A stretch of DNA of 64,000 nt from Candidatus Obscuribacter sp. GTDB taxonomy: Bacteria > Cyanobacteriota > Vampirovibrionia > Obscuribacterales > Obscuribacteraceae. Positions 9,236 through 18,385 of this stretch are shown piece by piece. Where the stretch lies: the NCBI GenBank assembly GCA_016712465.1, contig JADJQZ010000001.1, positions 5,332,001 through 5,396,000 on the forward strand, given 5' to 3'. Numbering within the stretch: the first letter of the stretch is position 1; every line of letters starts with the position of its first letter. The notes under the pieces are model-generated. The model did no database searches. It saw nothing but the letters and a program-made list of their open reading frames with translations, and was not told where the DNA came from. The translations under genes and the position numbers were made by a program.

Positions 9236-9664
9236 CTAAAGCGAATCGGAATACCAGGCCACGTCTTTACTTGCAATAGGAACAATCCTCGACAATGCAG
9301 TAAATGCCTCTTCCGTATTGACCTTTTTTGCCAAGGCGCAGACCACCATGGTTGGTGCACCTTCATAATTGCTGCCCTGGTCAAAGGAAAATATATAACC
9401 AGAATCCGGGTCTTTTATAGCAGCGAAATACGCGTGCTGAGGTTCGGTATGATTCCAGCAAAACTCGATACCAAAGCGCTCTTGCACTTGCTCAGGCGTC
9501 AACCTGATAGACATAAGATAGTCTCTGGCTAAGCTCAGTTCCTGCAGGTCTGCCTGGGCAATCTGTTCGAACTTTCTGTCCACTATGCTCGTCCTATCGA
9601 AAGCGATATAATAGCTAATTCTTGAGCTTTCACCAGTGGCGACCTCTAGGTTCCCCGCCGACAT
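9236..9664 (-). CDS. hypothetical protein overlapping the preceding membrane protein gene
   Basis: About 142 residues from an ATG at 9664 that has an AAGG nine bases upstream; in-frame starts also exist at 9700 (ATG) and 9712 (TTG). The product looks like a compact globular domain (RISYYIAFDRTSIV, RLTPEQVQERFGIEF, SGYIFSFDQGSNYEGAP) with no motif I recognise. It overlaps the end of the neighbouring membrane protein gene in another frame by 35 bases. The last 30 residues of that neighbour look unnatural, so the two pieces could be one gene split by a frameshift. Confidence 0.55.
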   Translation of the reverse strand: MSAGNLEVATGESSRISYYIAFDRTSIVDRKFEQIAQADLQELSLARDYLMSIRLTPEQVQERFGIEFCWNHTEPQHAYFAAIKDPDSGYIFSFDQGSNYEGAPTMVVCALAKKVNTEEAFTALSRIVPIASKDVAWYSDSL

Positions 9665-10142
9665 AGGCCGGAGCCTTTTCACGAGGGCAGCCTGCTGCAT
9701 AGGCCCATCCAAGTTTTATCGGAGTGCTACCTGGGCTGAATCCTACAAAAGCGGAAAGGGACATCTCTAGAACAATCCAAATCACTAGCGTATAAAGATG
9801 AGTGCGCACCCCCACCTTTACGACGAAAAGAGAAATAATATAGGCAAAAAGAAAGAAGAGAAGGAAGATACCGTCCAACAAATCGGCAGTAACGAAAAAA
9901 TAAAGAGCCATACCGATAGACTTACAAGCGACGTTAATAGCCGCCAGAAGCAAACCATATGTAATCGGCCACCAGATCGGAAGCGACCACAAAATCCATC
10001 CATACCAGAGCGGCTGCTCCTTCTTGGCCGGGGCGGCTGTGCCAGAAGCGTCGCTTGCACCTGCAGCGCTTGCCCCTTCGCCGCCTGATTGCGAAGAGTC
10101 TGATGATTGAAAAACTCCACCGTCTTGCTCAGGCTCGCTCAA
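9630..10142 (-). CDS. membrane protein, probable three to four transmembrane helices
   Basis: 170 residues from a TTG start. A Ser/Gly/Ala/Asp-rich N-terminal stretch (1-38) is followed by LWYGWILWSLPIWWP, LLAAINVACKSIGMALYFF, GIFLLFFLFAYIISLFVV and LYTLVIWIVLEMSLSAFV, which look like transmembrane segments, to about residue 130. The remaining 35 residues (AAGCPREKAPAYVGGEPRG...) are basic and Pro/Gly-rich, unlike a natural membrane protein end, and this is where the next gene overlaps. No family recognised. The gene begins 68 bases after the stop of the MshEN/TPR gene and may belong to the same transcript. Confidence 0.55.
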   Translation of the reverse strand: MSEPEQDGGVFQSSDSSQSGGEGASAAGASDASGTAAPAKKEQPLWYGWILWSLPIWWPITYGLLLAAINVACKSIGMALYFFVTADLLDGIFLLFFLFAYIISLFVVKVGVRTHLYTLVIWIVLEMSLSAFVGFSPGSTPIKLGWAYAAGCPREKAPAYVGGEPRGRHW

Positions 10143-10210
10143 GGGCTAAAACCTCATGTTTCACCAATGCTGATATGTGACACCAGAGCAGAATGCTTAG
10201 AGCCGTCGCT

Positions 10211-12592
10211 CTAAGTTCCCACAACTTCCTTGGCGGTCTGCTCGTCCTCTTCATCCATACTGGCTTGCTCAAGGCGCGAAAGGATAGAAAGAGACTGCTT
10301 ATACATCTCTTCTGCTTCCTGCGGTCGCTGCATTTTTCGCAAGAGCTTGGCGTAATCGGAGAGAGTCTGAGCCAGATCGGGATCATCGCCGGCCAACACA
10401 CTTTTACGCAGTTCAAAAGAGCGCCTGATCAAAGATTCGCTCTCGGGCAAGCGCTCTTGCTTCATATAGATGTTCGAGAGAATGCTATAAAGCTCAGCCA
10501 TTTTAAGAGGTTCAAACTTGCCGGATTGCTCGGCAATGGCCACAGCCCGACGCACAAAGGGCTCGGCCTGGTCATGTTTATCTTGGGCCAGCAAGGTGCC
10601 GGCCAGGTTGCTCAAATCGGCAACCAGGGCTGGGTCTTGCGGGCCAACTTGATTGAGGCGGTGCACCAGCACCCGTTCATAGATTACCTGAGCCTGTGGG
10701 AAATTACCCTGGCGGAAATAGCTATGGGCAAGCCGTTCGAAGACCCGGTGCAGCGCGCTGGGGGGATCGCTTGAAGGGTCGAAACCTTTCATAAGATCCT
10801 CGGCACTGCCCTGCCCTTTCACAAGAGAAGCAAGACGGCTGGCTCTGGCATCGGAGGGCTGGATGGTCTGATTGTGCTTGCGCGGTTTCTTGGGGGCTTC
10901 ATCGGTGGCGATTAGCGGTGCAGCGCCTGCCTCGGCAGTGCCGGGCATGGCAGCCAGAGCCTCGGTTTCAGCCAGGGCTTCAGGGGAAGCATCGTCGGCC
11001 GTGGACATTTCAACGAGGGAGTCATCGGCAATGGAAGGCATTTTCATCTGACCGGCATCAGCTTCCGGCGGTGGTGCCAGATCGATTGTAGAAGTAACTT
11101 CAGCAGCCAATTCAGCAGCTACGGCAGCGGCGGCAGCATCGACATCAACTATTGCAGACGCACCAGCACCGTCTGCAACTGCAGCAACTGCTTCCGCAGC
11201 GGCAGTGACTCCAGACTCAGCCTTGGCTAAGGCCTCAGCGGCAACCGACTCAGCGGGCGGCGTGGCAGTGGATGCGTCGGCGTCGGCACCGGCACCGGCA
11301 TTGGCAGCAGCCGCTTCTGCAGCCTGTTCCCGAGCCGCTTCTTCTACTTTCTGCTCTATGGTACGCTCGCCTTTGAGGCGCAGTCCGCGCTCTTTTGACC
11401 AGCCCAGCTCTTTGAGAGCATCGTCGAATTTGATTGGACCTTCCGGGCTCTGGTGCAGACAATAGTCGAGGGTAACCACGGCATCATCTCTACCGATCAG
11501 CCCCTTACTAATGAGCTGATAGCAGCGCAAGGCAGCTTGCAGTGTCGGTACATCAAGATGGCCGGTGAGCACGAGAAACTTGCCAATCACGGCAGCCGAC
11601 TTGGTAGAAATGTCAAAGGCATCATCAAGTTCGTCTTCGGTCAAGACGTTAGCCAAACTGAGCAATTCATCGAAGGTGATGTCGCCTGAAATTTGCTGTT
11701 CTTCGCGCACATCTTTGACAGCGTCTTCTAAAGTGGCGCCGCCGCCGTGCACACGAGCAAGACATTCGCTGGCTCTGGTGGAATTTAGCTCACCCTTATC
11801 AACCAGCTTTTGCAGTTCAAGGGCCGCGTCAAGAATTGACTGGGATACCAGCATCTGGCTGATCAAGACCTGACCTATGGTTTGCTGATTAACCAGCCCC
11901 CACTCCAGAGCGTTCATCACATCGGTTTCGGTGAGCACACCGGCCATTACCATAAGCTCACCCAGCCTGAGCCCCTTTTTGCGGGGAGCTTCGGGCTTGG
12001 CGGGCGGCGGCGGTGCCTTCTCGTCTTCGGCGATAGGAGCCAGACCAGCCATGGCGCGCAGAGAAGCAATGGCTTCTGCTCTGGTCATCATTTCATCGCG
12101 CACGCGCACTTGCATATCAAGCACGGCATTGAGCACTTCGTTGGAAATAATCTGATGCAAGACCAGCATGCGCCCCAGGGGCAGACCGGTGGTATTGCTC
12201 TGTTCTACGGCTTTAGCCAGCACTTCATAGGTGACAAGACCGGACTCTACCAAAAGCTCGCCCAACTTGCTGCTCTGGGTGCGCTTGGGAGTAGCATATT
12301 CAAACAAAATATCGCGGAAGGGAGCGCCTACTTTATAAGCAATCTTCAGACAGCGCAGGGCCTCGGTCAGCTCCACCGACTTATCGCGCAACATCGACTG
12401 GGCTTCTAGAGCCGACTGCAGGTCACGGGGCGAAATCAGCCCGTTCATCACCAGCATCTGACCGATCTGCATCTTCTTGCCCTGGGCGGCACGCATGGCT
12501 TCCCCCAGTTGCATTTGCGTCAAGATGCCGGCCTGCACGAGCAGATCGCCTAGCCTGGTACTGGTTATGGGCCGTTTTAGAATGGAAGACAC
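10211..12592 (-). CDS. four tandem MshEN-like domains fused to kinesin-light-chain-type TPRs
   Basis: 793 residues, cytoplasmic by composition. Residues 13-400 hold four copies of a unit of about 90 residues, starting at RLGDLLVQAGIL (13), KLGELLVESGLV (109), RLGELMVMAGVL (209) and TFDELLSLANVL (306). Each unit contains two half-motifs of the form (R/K)LGxLLxxxGhhxxxxLxxAhxxQ, then a short helical tail ending DALKEL or similar. This is the pattern of the GspE/MshE N-terminal domain, which in MshE binds c-di-GMP. A linker rich in Ala, Asp and Glu (about 420-590) leads to TPRs at about 610-780 (HRVFERLAHSYFRQGNFPQA, AELYSILSNIYMKQERLPES, AQTLSDYAKLLRKMQRPQEA). No ATPase domain is present. A paralogue lies at 60887-62677. 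A nucleotide-responsive scaffold is my inference. Confidence 0.8.
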   Translation of the reverse strand: MSSILKRPITSTRLGDLLVQAGILTQMQLGEAMRAAQGKKMQIGQMLVMNGLISPRDLQSALEAQSMLRDKSVELTEALRCLKIAYKVGAPFRDILFEYATPKRTQSSKLGELLVESGLVTYEVLAKAVEQSNTTGLPLGRMLVLHQIISNEVLNAVLDMQVRVRDEMMTRAEAIASLRAMAGLAPIAEDEKAPPPPAKPEAPRKKGLRLGELMVMAGVLTETDVMNALEWGLVNQQTIGQVLISQMLVSQSILDAALELQKLVDKGELNSTRASECLARVHGGGATLEDAVKDVREEQQISGDITFDELLSLANVLTEDELDDAFDISTKSAAVIGKFLVLTGHLDVPTLQAALRCYQLISKGLIGRDDAVVTLDYCLHQSPEGPIKFDDALKELGWSKERGLRLKGERTIEQKVEEAAREQAAEAAAANAGAGADADASTATPPAESVAAEALAKAESGVTAAAEAVAAVADGAGASAIVDVDAAAAAVAAELAAEVTSTIDLAPPPEADAGQMKMPSIADDSLVEMSTADDASPEALAETEALAAMPGTAEAGAAPLIATDEAPKKPRKHNQTIQPSDARASRLASLVKGQGSAEDLMKGFDPSSDPPSALHRVFERLAHSYFRQGNFPQAQVIYERVLVHRLNQVGPQDPALVADLSNLAGTLLAQDKHDQAEPFVRRAVAIAEQSGKFEPLKMAELYSILSNIYMKQERLPESESLIRRSFELRKSVLAGDDPDLAQTLSDYAKLLRKMQRPQEAEEMYKQSLSILSRLEQASMDEEDEQTAKEVVGT

Positions 12593-12791
12593 TTGGGGAG
12601 CAGCCTCTCAGGATAAAAGCATGGTACGCAATGCCATAGTCGAAAGCTCTTAACTAGCATAGCATTATGCTTCCCCCTTAAATACCCGGTAAGTAGCCAA
12701 TAACAAAGCCCAGCGCCCGGCCCGGCTGAAAATCAGGGCAGCTTACAGAGGCTCAAGCAGGGCTTTGCTTGATGTTATCGGACAGTGCGAT

Positions 12792-14342
12792 CTATTTGAA
12801 CATAGTCGTCGGTAGCTGATAACGCAGGGCCTCGGCCAGAATCTCGCGGGTGATACGCTCTTGCCCTTCGATGTCGGCTATGGTGCGAGCGATACGCAAG
12901 ACCCGATCGTACCCGCGGGCAGAGAGACCGAATTGGCTGGCAGCCCTGGCAAGCAGGGCCGTGCCGTCGGCTTGCAACTGACAGTGCCGTTTGAGATCTA
13001 GACTGCTCAGATGCCCGTTGTAGACAAAGCCACCGCTTCTGCTGTTGCGACTTTGCTGCCGCTGAACTGCCTTCATGACACGCTTGAGGATGGAAGCAGA
13101 CGTTTCTTCGCGGTTGGTGCCGCTTAGCTCGGTCTCTGTCAGGCGATTTACTGCTACTTTCAAATCGATGCGGTCGAGCAAAGGCCCGGAAATTCTGGAC
13201 CAGTAGCGCTGAGCCTGGGATGGGTGACAAACGCAGGACTTGACCAGATCACCACGAAAGCCGCATGGACAGGGGTTGCAAGCTGCAACCAGGATAAAAG
13301 AAGCGGGATAAGTAAGAGTTTGACCGGCGCGAGAAATCACCACTTTCTGGCTTTCCAGGGGTTGACGTAAGTTATCGAGATGGGTGCGAGGGAACTCAGT
13401 CAATTCATCAAGAAAGAGCACCCCCTGGTGACTGAGGGAAATTTCTCCCGGCTTGGGTGAAAGACCGCCGCCCACCAGACCGACAACGGAAGCGCTGTGG
13501 TGAGGATTGCGAAAGGGGCGTTCCATAACGATGGAAGACTTCTTTGTAAGAAGACCGGCCACACTGTGCAATTTGGTGAGCTCGATTGCTTCATCGTATT
13601 CCAGGGGCGGCAGGATGCCTGGTAAGCGCTCGGCCAGCATTGACTTACCTGACCCCGGCGAACCCACCATCAAGATGTTGTGCCGACCGGCCGCAGCAAT
13701 TTCAAGAGCTCGTTTCACGTGAGTCTGCCCCTTTACCTCGCTCATGTCACGAGGGAAAGGAGACTGTGTCTTGAAAGAAAGAAAACTGCGTTTACGGCTG
13801 CCCTCATATACGGTGCCATTGGTCAGGCTCTCGGATAGCTTCATCACCTGCATAAGATGAGAGACAGGATAGACCGTAAGACCATCTACGAGAGAGGCTT
13901 CATCGGCATTGCCCTCGGGCACCACGATGCCCTTGGCACCGGACGCCTGACAAGCTAAAGCAATGGGCAGAACACCGCTCACCGGTCGCACCGCACCACT
14001 CAAAGACAACTCGCCCACAAACCAGAGACCGGCAATTTCTTCACTGGCAATGAGACCGGTAGCCACCAGAATGCCTGTGGCTATGGGTAAATCGTAGGCC
14101 GGCCCTTCTTTGCGAATGTCGCAGGGAGCCAGATTAACCACCCATTTTTTACCGGGAGGCATAAGAAAGGAACAAGACTTTATGGCGGAACGCACTCTTT
14201 CACAGGCCTCTCGCACTGCCGCATCGGGCAAACCGACAATGCTTATCTGACCAAGACCGCCCAGACAGTCTACTTCCACCTCAATCGGACTGGCTTCCAC
14301 ACCGGCAAGAGCTCCTGAATAGACACATGCAAACATAGACAA
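12792..14342 (-). CDS. comM: YifB/ComM-family Mg-chelatase-like AAA ATPase
   Basis: 516 residues, the usual family length. ComM is a hexameric helicase that promotes branch migration during integration of transforming DNA. The N-terminal Lon-like domain (1-180, VEVDCLGGLGQISIVGLPDAA) is followed by the AAA core: Walker A GSPGSGKS (227-234), Walker B LFLDE (310-313) and the sensor region ACNPCPCG. The Cys pairs CPC (358-360) and CVC (370-372) are the expected zinc site. The C-terminal Mg-chelatase helical domain ends the protein. It sits in a leftward run with aspS, a TPR lipoprotein and the MshEN/TPR gene, with gaps of 192 and 199 bases. Its presence is compatible with natural competence, although it also occurs in species not known to be competent. 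Confidence 0.93.
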   Translation of the reverse strand: MSMFACVYSGALAGVEASPIEVEVDCLGGLGQISIVGLPDAAVREACERVRSAIKSCSFLMPPGKKWVVNLAPCDIRKEGPAYDLPIATGILVATGLIASEEIAGLWFVGELSLSGAVRPVSGVLPIALACQASGAKGIVVPEGNADEASLVDGLTVYPVSHLMQVMKLSESLTNGTVYEGSRKRSFLSFKTQSPFPRDMSEVKGQTHVKRALEIAAAGRHNILMVGSPGSGKSMLAERLPGILPPLEYDEAIELTKLHSVAGLLTKKSSIVMERPFRNPHHSASVVGLVGGGLSPKPGEISLSHQGVLFLDELTEFPRTHLDNLRQPLESQKVVISRAGQTLTYPASFILVAACNPCPCGFRGDLVKSCVCHPSQAQRYWSRISGPLLDRIDLKVAVNRLTETELSGTNREETSASILKRVMKAVQRQQSRNSRSGGFVYNGHLSSLDLKRHCQLQADGTALLARAASQFGLSARGYDRVLRIARTIADIEGQERITREILAEALRYQLPTTMFK

Positions 14343-14534
14343 ACTCCCAGCAACGCCCTCCTTCTATAAGACGCCTTCCACATCCAAAAAGTTCAATCAA
14401 CCCAAAATTTCTTCCAAGCTGCATCTACCATCCTTGTATACGGACGGCACAAAAACAGCCGGCATCACCGGTTGGCATGTCACTGGAGAGACTTTTTCTT
14501 TGGAAGCACTTGCCGCAGAATAATCGGTAAGGAT

Positions 14535-15296
14535 TTACTTGACGCGAGCCAGAAGAGTTTTAGCCTCTTGATTATCCGGATGTTTCTCCAGAATGGCATT
14601 GATCTCTTTCATGGCTTCCTCTTTAGCACCGCTCTTGATTAGAGCCGAAGCCAGGCCGATTCTGGCATCGAGATTATCGGGTTCGATTTCCAGCGCTTCG
14701 CGTTCTTCTTTGATCTGCTCTTCGAGCTTGCCGTCAAGACCGAGCACCAGTGCCAATTTATGATGGGTGACATCATTGGTGGAATCTATATCGCAAGCCG
14801 AACGGTAAGCGGTAACGGCGGTGGCGATATCGCCTTTACCAAGAGCGGCTTCGGCTAAGGCGCAAAAAGCGCGTGGCTCGCTGGCATCCATTTCGGTAGC
14901 CGACTTGGCTTCTTTGAAGGCCTCTTCAAAACGAGATTTCTTTGCCAGCGCCTCGCTCAAAACATAGTGCGCAATGGAATTTTTCGGGTCTAGTGTAGTG
15001 GCCTCTTGCAGAACCTGAATGGCTTCATCGTATTTGCCCTGCTCATTGAGGATAACGCCGAGGTTGTTTTTGGCAGTAGGGCTCTTAGGATCGCTCAAAA
15101 GGGCTTCCCGATATTCATGCTCGGCTTTGCCGTAATCGCCTTTCTTGAAGAATTCGTTGCCGCTGATCAGATATGTATTGGCCGGTCTTCGTATAGTGCC
15201 GCAGCCGCTCAGGCAAACAGTGCTAAGACAAAGCAGAGCCAGAGCGGCTGTTGCCGCGGCCTTCTTACTTTGAGACTGTATGGACCGGTTATTCAT
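14535..15296 (-). CDS. TPR lipoprotein
   Basis: 253 residues. A basic N-terminus and hydrophobic segment end in the lipobox LSGC (Cys32), so it should be lipid-anchored. The rest is a chain of about six TPRs, for example EFFKKGDYGKAEHEYREALL, AKNNLGVILNEQGKYDEA, AHYVLSEALAKKSRFEEAF and TAKTLLARVK at the end. It resembles the PilF/PilW-like TPR lipoproteins in plan, but no pilus genes are adjacent, so this is only an architectural comparison. The gene begins 51 bases after aspS and probably shares its transcript. Confidence 0.85.
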   Translation of the reverse strand: MNNRSIQSQSKKAAATAALALLCLSTVCLSGCGTIRRPANTYLISGNEFFKKGDYGKAEHEYREALLSDPKSPTAKNNLGVILNEQGKYDEAIQVLQEATTLDPKNSIAHYVLSEALAKKSRFEEAFKEAKSATEMDASEPRAFCALAEAALGKGDIATAVTAYRSACDIDSTNDVTHHKLALVLGLDGKLEEQIKEEREALEIEPDNLDARIGLASALIKSGAKEEAMKEINAILEKHPDNQEAKTLLARVK

Positions 15297-15347
15297 CGGC
15301 TACTTCTAACGAATCTGTCAAAGGCGCCGGAGCTTTCAGACTTATTT

Positions 15348-17168
15348 CTAAGAAATCTTCTCCGCCACCTTCTCACCTTTTGCCCCAGCGGCTTTGTCAA
15401 GTTTATTATAGACCTTGAGTTCATCAAGTTGCTCACTTGATGCCGCCGACGGTGCACTGGTCATTGGGCAGGCACCGGATTGGGTCTTGGGAAAAGCAAT
15501 GACGTCACGAATAGACTTGCAGCCGCAGAGCAGCATGACCATACGGTCCAGACCAAGAGCAATACCGCCGTGGGGCGGAGCGCCTGATTCCAGCGCTTCC
15601 AGCAAGAATCCGAATTTTTCCTGGGCTGTTTCCCGGGTTAAACCGATAGCGGAGAAAGCTCTCGACTGCATCTCCTGGTTGTGGATACGGATAGAGCCGC
15701 CGCCGATTTCGCAACCGTTATATACGATGTCATAGGCGCGGGCGCGCACGTTCTCGGCATCACTTTCCAGCTTATCCATGTCTTCCACACGGGGGCTGGT
15801 GAAGGGATGGTGCACGGCCATCAGGCGACCTTCTTCTTCGTCGTATTCGAAGAGGGGAAAATCAACCACCCAGAGAAGCTCATGGCGAGTTTCATCGATT
15901 AAGCCCAGCTCTTCGCCCAGTTTCAAGCGGAACCTTCCGAGCACATTGGCCACGTTTTTAGGTTTGTCAGCCACAATCAGGATGACATCGCCGACTCCGG
16001 CACCGGCCAGCTTCTTGATGGCTTCGATTTCCTCGGGGCTGAGATGCTTGTCGAGACCGGAGGAACGCATGCCGTCTTTGCCGAAGCACATGTAGGCAAG
16101 ACCTTTGCCGCCCACTGACTTGACGTAATCACCCCAGGTGTCGAGCATTTTGCGAGAGACAGACTCAGCCAGACCAGGAAGAACTATGCCCTTGACCTGC
16201 CCGCCGCTTTCGGCCGTATCTTTGAAGACCTTGAAGGAGCATGCTTTAGCCACTGAAGTGAACTCTTTGAAGGCCAGGTCGAAGCGCAGATCAGGCTTGT
16301 CGCTGCCATAAAGACCCATGGCATCCGCATAACTGAGGCGGCGGAAGGGCGGCTTCAACTCGATGCCGGCGCAGGCGAAGCTGTCCACCAGAACACCTTC
16401 CGTAACACGCATCACTTCTTCTTCATCGACAAAAGAGAATTCCATATCGATCTGGGTGAACTCCGGCTGCCTGTCTGCGCGCAGATCTTCATCACGGAAG
16501 CAACGGGCCACTTGATAATAGCGATCCACGCCGCTAATCATCAGGGTTTGCTTGAAAAGCTGGGGAGACTGAGGCAGGGCATACCAACTGCCGGGGTTGA
16601 GACGGCTGGGCACGAGAAAATCGCGAGCGCCTTCCGGGGTAGCCTTACAAAGAATAGGGGTTTCCACTTCGATGAAGCCTTCGGTGTCCAGATAACGCCT
16701 GACGGCCTGCGTAATGCGGTGGCGCATAATCAAATTGCCTGACATCTCAGGTCTTCTCAAATCCAGGTAGCGGTACTTGAGCCTGAGAGCCTCATCTACT
16801 TTCTCGCCTTGATCAAGCTGGAAGGGCAGAGGCTTAGCAGTATTCAGGACCTCGCAAACAGTGGGATATAGCTCAATGGCGCCGGTCTGGGCGCCGTCTT
16901 TGCTGGTGCCTTCCGGTCTGGCCGTGACAACGCCGGAAACGGCAATGACATACTCGTTCTTCAGATTAACGAAGACATCGTGCACTTCTTTGTTTTTATT
17001 GGGGTCGGCAGCGAGCTGCACTTTGCCTGTAGAATCACGCAATTCGACAAAAATAAGTCCGCCCAGATCGCGTACAACATTGACCCAGCCAGCCAAACAG
17101 ACAGTCTGCCCGACTTTGTCCAAACCAAGTTGTCCACAACGATGATCGCGCCGAAGCTTAAGGCTCAC
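15348..17168 (-). CDS. aspS: aspartyl-tRNA synthetase
   Basis: Charges tRNA-Asp, possibly also tRNA-Asn if the organism lacks AsnRS. The family-consistent N-terminus (RDHRCGQLGLDKVGQTVCLAGWV, OB-fold anticodon-binding domain) lies just after a GTG at 17168 that has a run of six G seven bases upstream; I prefer this to a TTG at 17198. That gives 606 residues, normal for bacterial AspRS. Class II motif 2 is at YYQVARCFRDEDLRADRQPEFTQ (within 220-245 of the protein), a bacterial GAD insertion spans the middle, and motif 3 is GGIALGLDRMVMLL near the end. The gene opens a leftward run with a TPR lipoprotein, comM and the MshEN/TPR gene. Confidence 0.95.
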   Translation of the reverse strand: MSLKLRRDHRCGQLGLDKVGQTVCLAGWVNVVRDLGGLIFVELRDSTGKVQLAADPNKNKEVHDVFVNLKNEYVIAVSGVVTARPEGTSKDGAQTGAIELYPTVCEVLNTAKPLPFQLDQGEKVDEALRLKYRYLDLRRPEMSGNLIMRHRITQAVRRYLDTEGFIEVETPILCKATPEGARDFLVPSRLNPGSWYALPQSPQLFKQTLMISGVDRYYQVARCFRDEDLRADRQPEFTQIDMEFSFVDEEEVMRVTEGVLVDSFACAGIELKPPFRRLSYADAMGLYGSDKPDLRFDLAFKEFTSVAKACSFKVFKDTAESGGQVKGIVLPGLAESVSRKMLDTWGDYVKSVGGKGLAYMCFGKDGMRSSGLDKHLSPEEIEAIKKLAGAGVGDVILIVADKPKNVANVLGRFRLKLGEELGLIDETRHELLWVVDFPLFEYDEEEGRLMAVHHPFTSPRVEDMDKLESDAENVRARAYDIVYNGCEIGGGSIRIHNQEMQSRAFSAIGLTRETAQEKFGFLLEALESGAPPHGGIALGLDRMVMLLCGCKSIRDVIAFPKTQSGACPMTSAPSAASSEQLDELKVYNKLDKAAGAKGEKVAEKIS

Positions 17169-17387
17169 CCGACTGCCCCCCACAAGAGAAATTTCCAAGC
17201 CTGCATTTTAGCTGACAAGAAGGCGAAACGGCGGCTATCGCCACCTCCTGTTAAGATTTGGAAGTAGCCAAAACGCCAATTCGGTGTAGACTAAAAGTGG
17301 TAGCTTAGATTGTTCTTCTTTTGAGGCTGCCGAAAATTTGAAGCCCTGCTGCCCTTTCTGGGGCGGCTTAGTACGGAAAGAGATGCA

Positions 17388-17933
17388 ATGAGTTTCCTAT
17401 CAGAACCAATTCCTAAAATGATCCTCGGGTTCCTTATCTTCGTAATAGGCATCTCCTTCCTATACAAGGGATGGAACGCCTGCGTACTTGGACGCTTCTA
17501 TTACTGGTCCGGCTTTCTGCCCCTGACCATGATTTCACCCTGGATGACCCACCTGCCCCCGAGCAAACGCTCACTCATCAAGAAGAAAGAGGGCATGTTG
17601 GCTCACATCTTTATCGGACCTTCCTTCTTTCTTTGCGCTGTGCTCTGTCTTTGCGCCGGTGCCGATATGCTGCACCTGCCCGGTACAAAAACGCTCAACA
17701 CGGTCCTGAACGGTGGCGACTCGAACAAGCCCACAGCCGTTTCCTTCGACGAAAACACCGGTCGTTATACATTTCCAATCCTGGCTAAGTCAGGCGGAAA
17801 ACTTTACAAACAGCTCTTTGAATCCAAGATTTCGGAAGACAAAGACATCATCGGTCGCAAACTCGACAAGATGATTCCCGACCAGGAACGGAACATAGAC
17901 GGCGCCATGGTTAAAAACGCCAACGGTAAGTAA
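17388..17933 (+). CDS. two-helix membrane protein of unknown function
   Basis: 181 residues. Hydrophobic segments at about 11-27 (MILGFLIFVIGISFLY) and 73-95 (IFIGPSFFLCAVLCLCAGA) flank a loop with KGWNACVLGRFYYWSGFLP. The polar C-terminal half (about 100-181, DENTGRYTFPILAKSGGKLY) should lie on the outer side. A GGAAAGAG immediately upstream supports the ATG. I do not recognise the family. A strong terminator follows 19 bases after the stop, so it appears to be a single-gene transcript. Confidence 0.65.
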   Translation: MSFLSEPIPKMILGFLIFVIGISFLYKGWNACVLGRFYYWSGFLPLTMISPWMTHLPPSKRSLIKKKEGMLAHIFIGPSFFLCAVLCLCAGADMLHLPGTKTLNTVLNGGDSNKPTAVSFDENTGRYTFPILAKSGGKLYKQLFESKISEDKDIIGRKLDKMIPDQERNIDGAMVKNANGK

Positions 17934-17952
17934 GCCGCAGCACAAATCAGAG

Positions 17953-17988
17953 AAAGGAAGGGTCATCAAGTGCACCCTTCCTTTTCCT
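17953..17988 (+). terminator. intrinsic terminator-like hairpin
   Basis: A perfect 11-bp stem (AAAGGAAGGGT at 17953-17963 and ACCCTTCCTTT at 17974-17984) with a 10-base loop, ending in a short T run. It follows the membrane protein gene. Confidence 0.75.
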
Positions 17989-18119
17989 TAGGCTCTATTT
18001 AGTTAAGTAGTGTCTATGGAATGCTCTTTTTTGGCGCTAGATGAGCCCGGAGGTGATAACATCTATGGTTTGCATATATACAGTGCACCAGACTTAATTC
18101 TAGATTGGGGGGAGGACCT

Positions 18120-18293
18120 TTGTCAGAGGTTAGAGTAGCCGAAGGCGAAAGCATCGAAGCAGCGCTCAAGCGCTTCAAAAAGAAAATACAAAAGGCCGGA
18201 ATTCTTTCTGAAATCAAACGCAGAGAGCGTTACGAGAAGCCTAGCGTAAAGAGAAAGCGCAAAGCCGAAGCTGCCAGAAAGCGTCGCTCCTAA
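18120..18293 (+). CDS. rpsU: 30S ribosomal protein S21
   Basis: 57 residues of the small subunit protein S21, with the diagnostic VAEGESIEAALKRFKKK, GILSEIKRRERYEKPS and a very basic tail VKRKRKAEAARKRRS. The family begins with xEVRV, which fits a TTG start at 18120; a longer frame from 18105 would translate the GGGGGGAGGA ribosome binding site itself. The GGAGG core (18111-18115) is four bases from the TTG, so the gene combines a near-perfect binding site with a weak start codon. A terminator hairpin follows at 18342. S21 is needed for efficient initiation on leadered mRNAs. Confidence 0.95.
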   Translation: MSEVRVAEGESIEAALKRFKKKIQKAGILSEIKRRERYEKPSVKRKRKAEAARKRRS

Positions 18294-18341
18294 TTTAGAG
18301 CAAAGAGTTAGTCGCCGCCTGTAAGGCGCCGCGCGCACTCG

Positions 18342-18385
18342 AGCCTCATGCCTTCCAGAGTAAGATCTGTGAGCATGAGGCTTTT
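18342..18385 (+). terminator. rpsU terminator
   Basis: A 10-bp perfect stem, AGCCTCATGC (18342-18351) with GCATGAGGCT (18373-18382), followed by TTTT. The 21-base loop is longer than usual. Placed about 50 bases after the rpsU stop. Confidence 0.7.
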
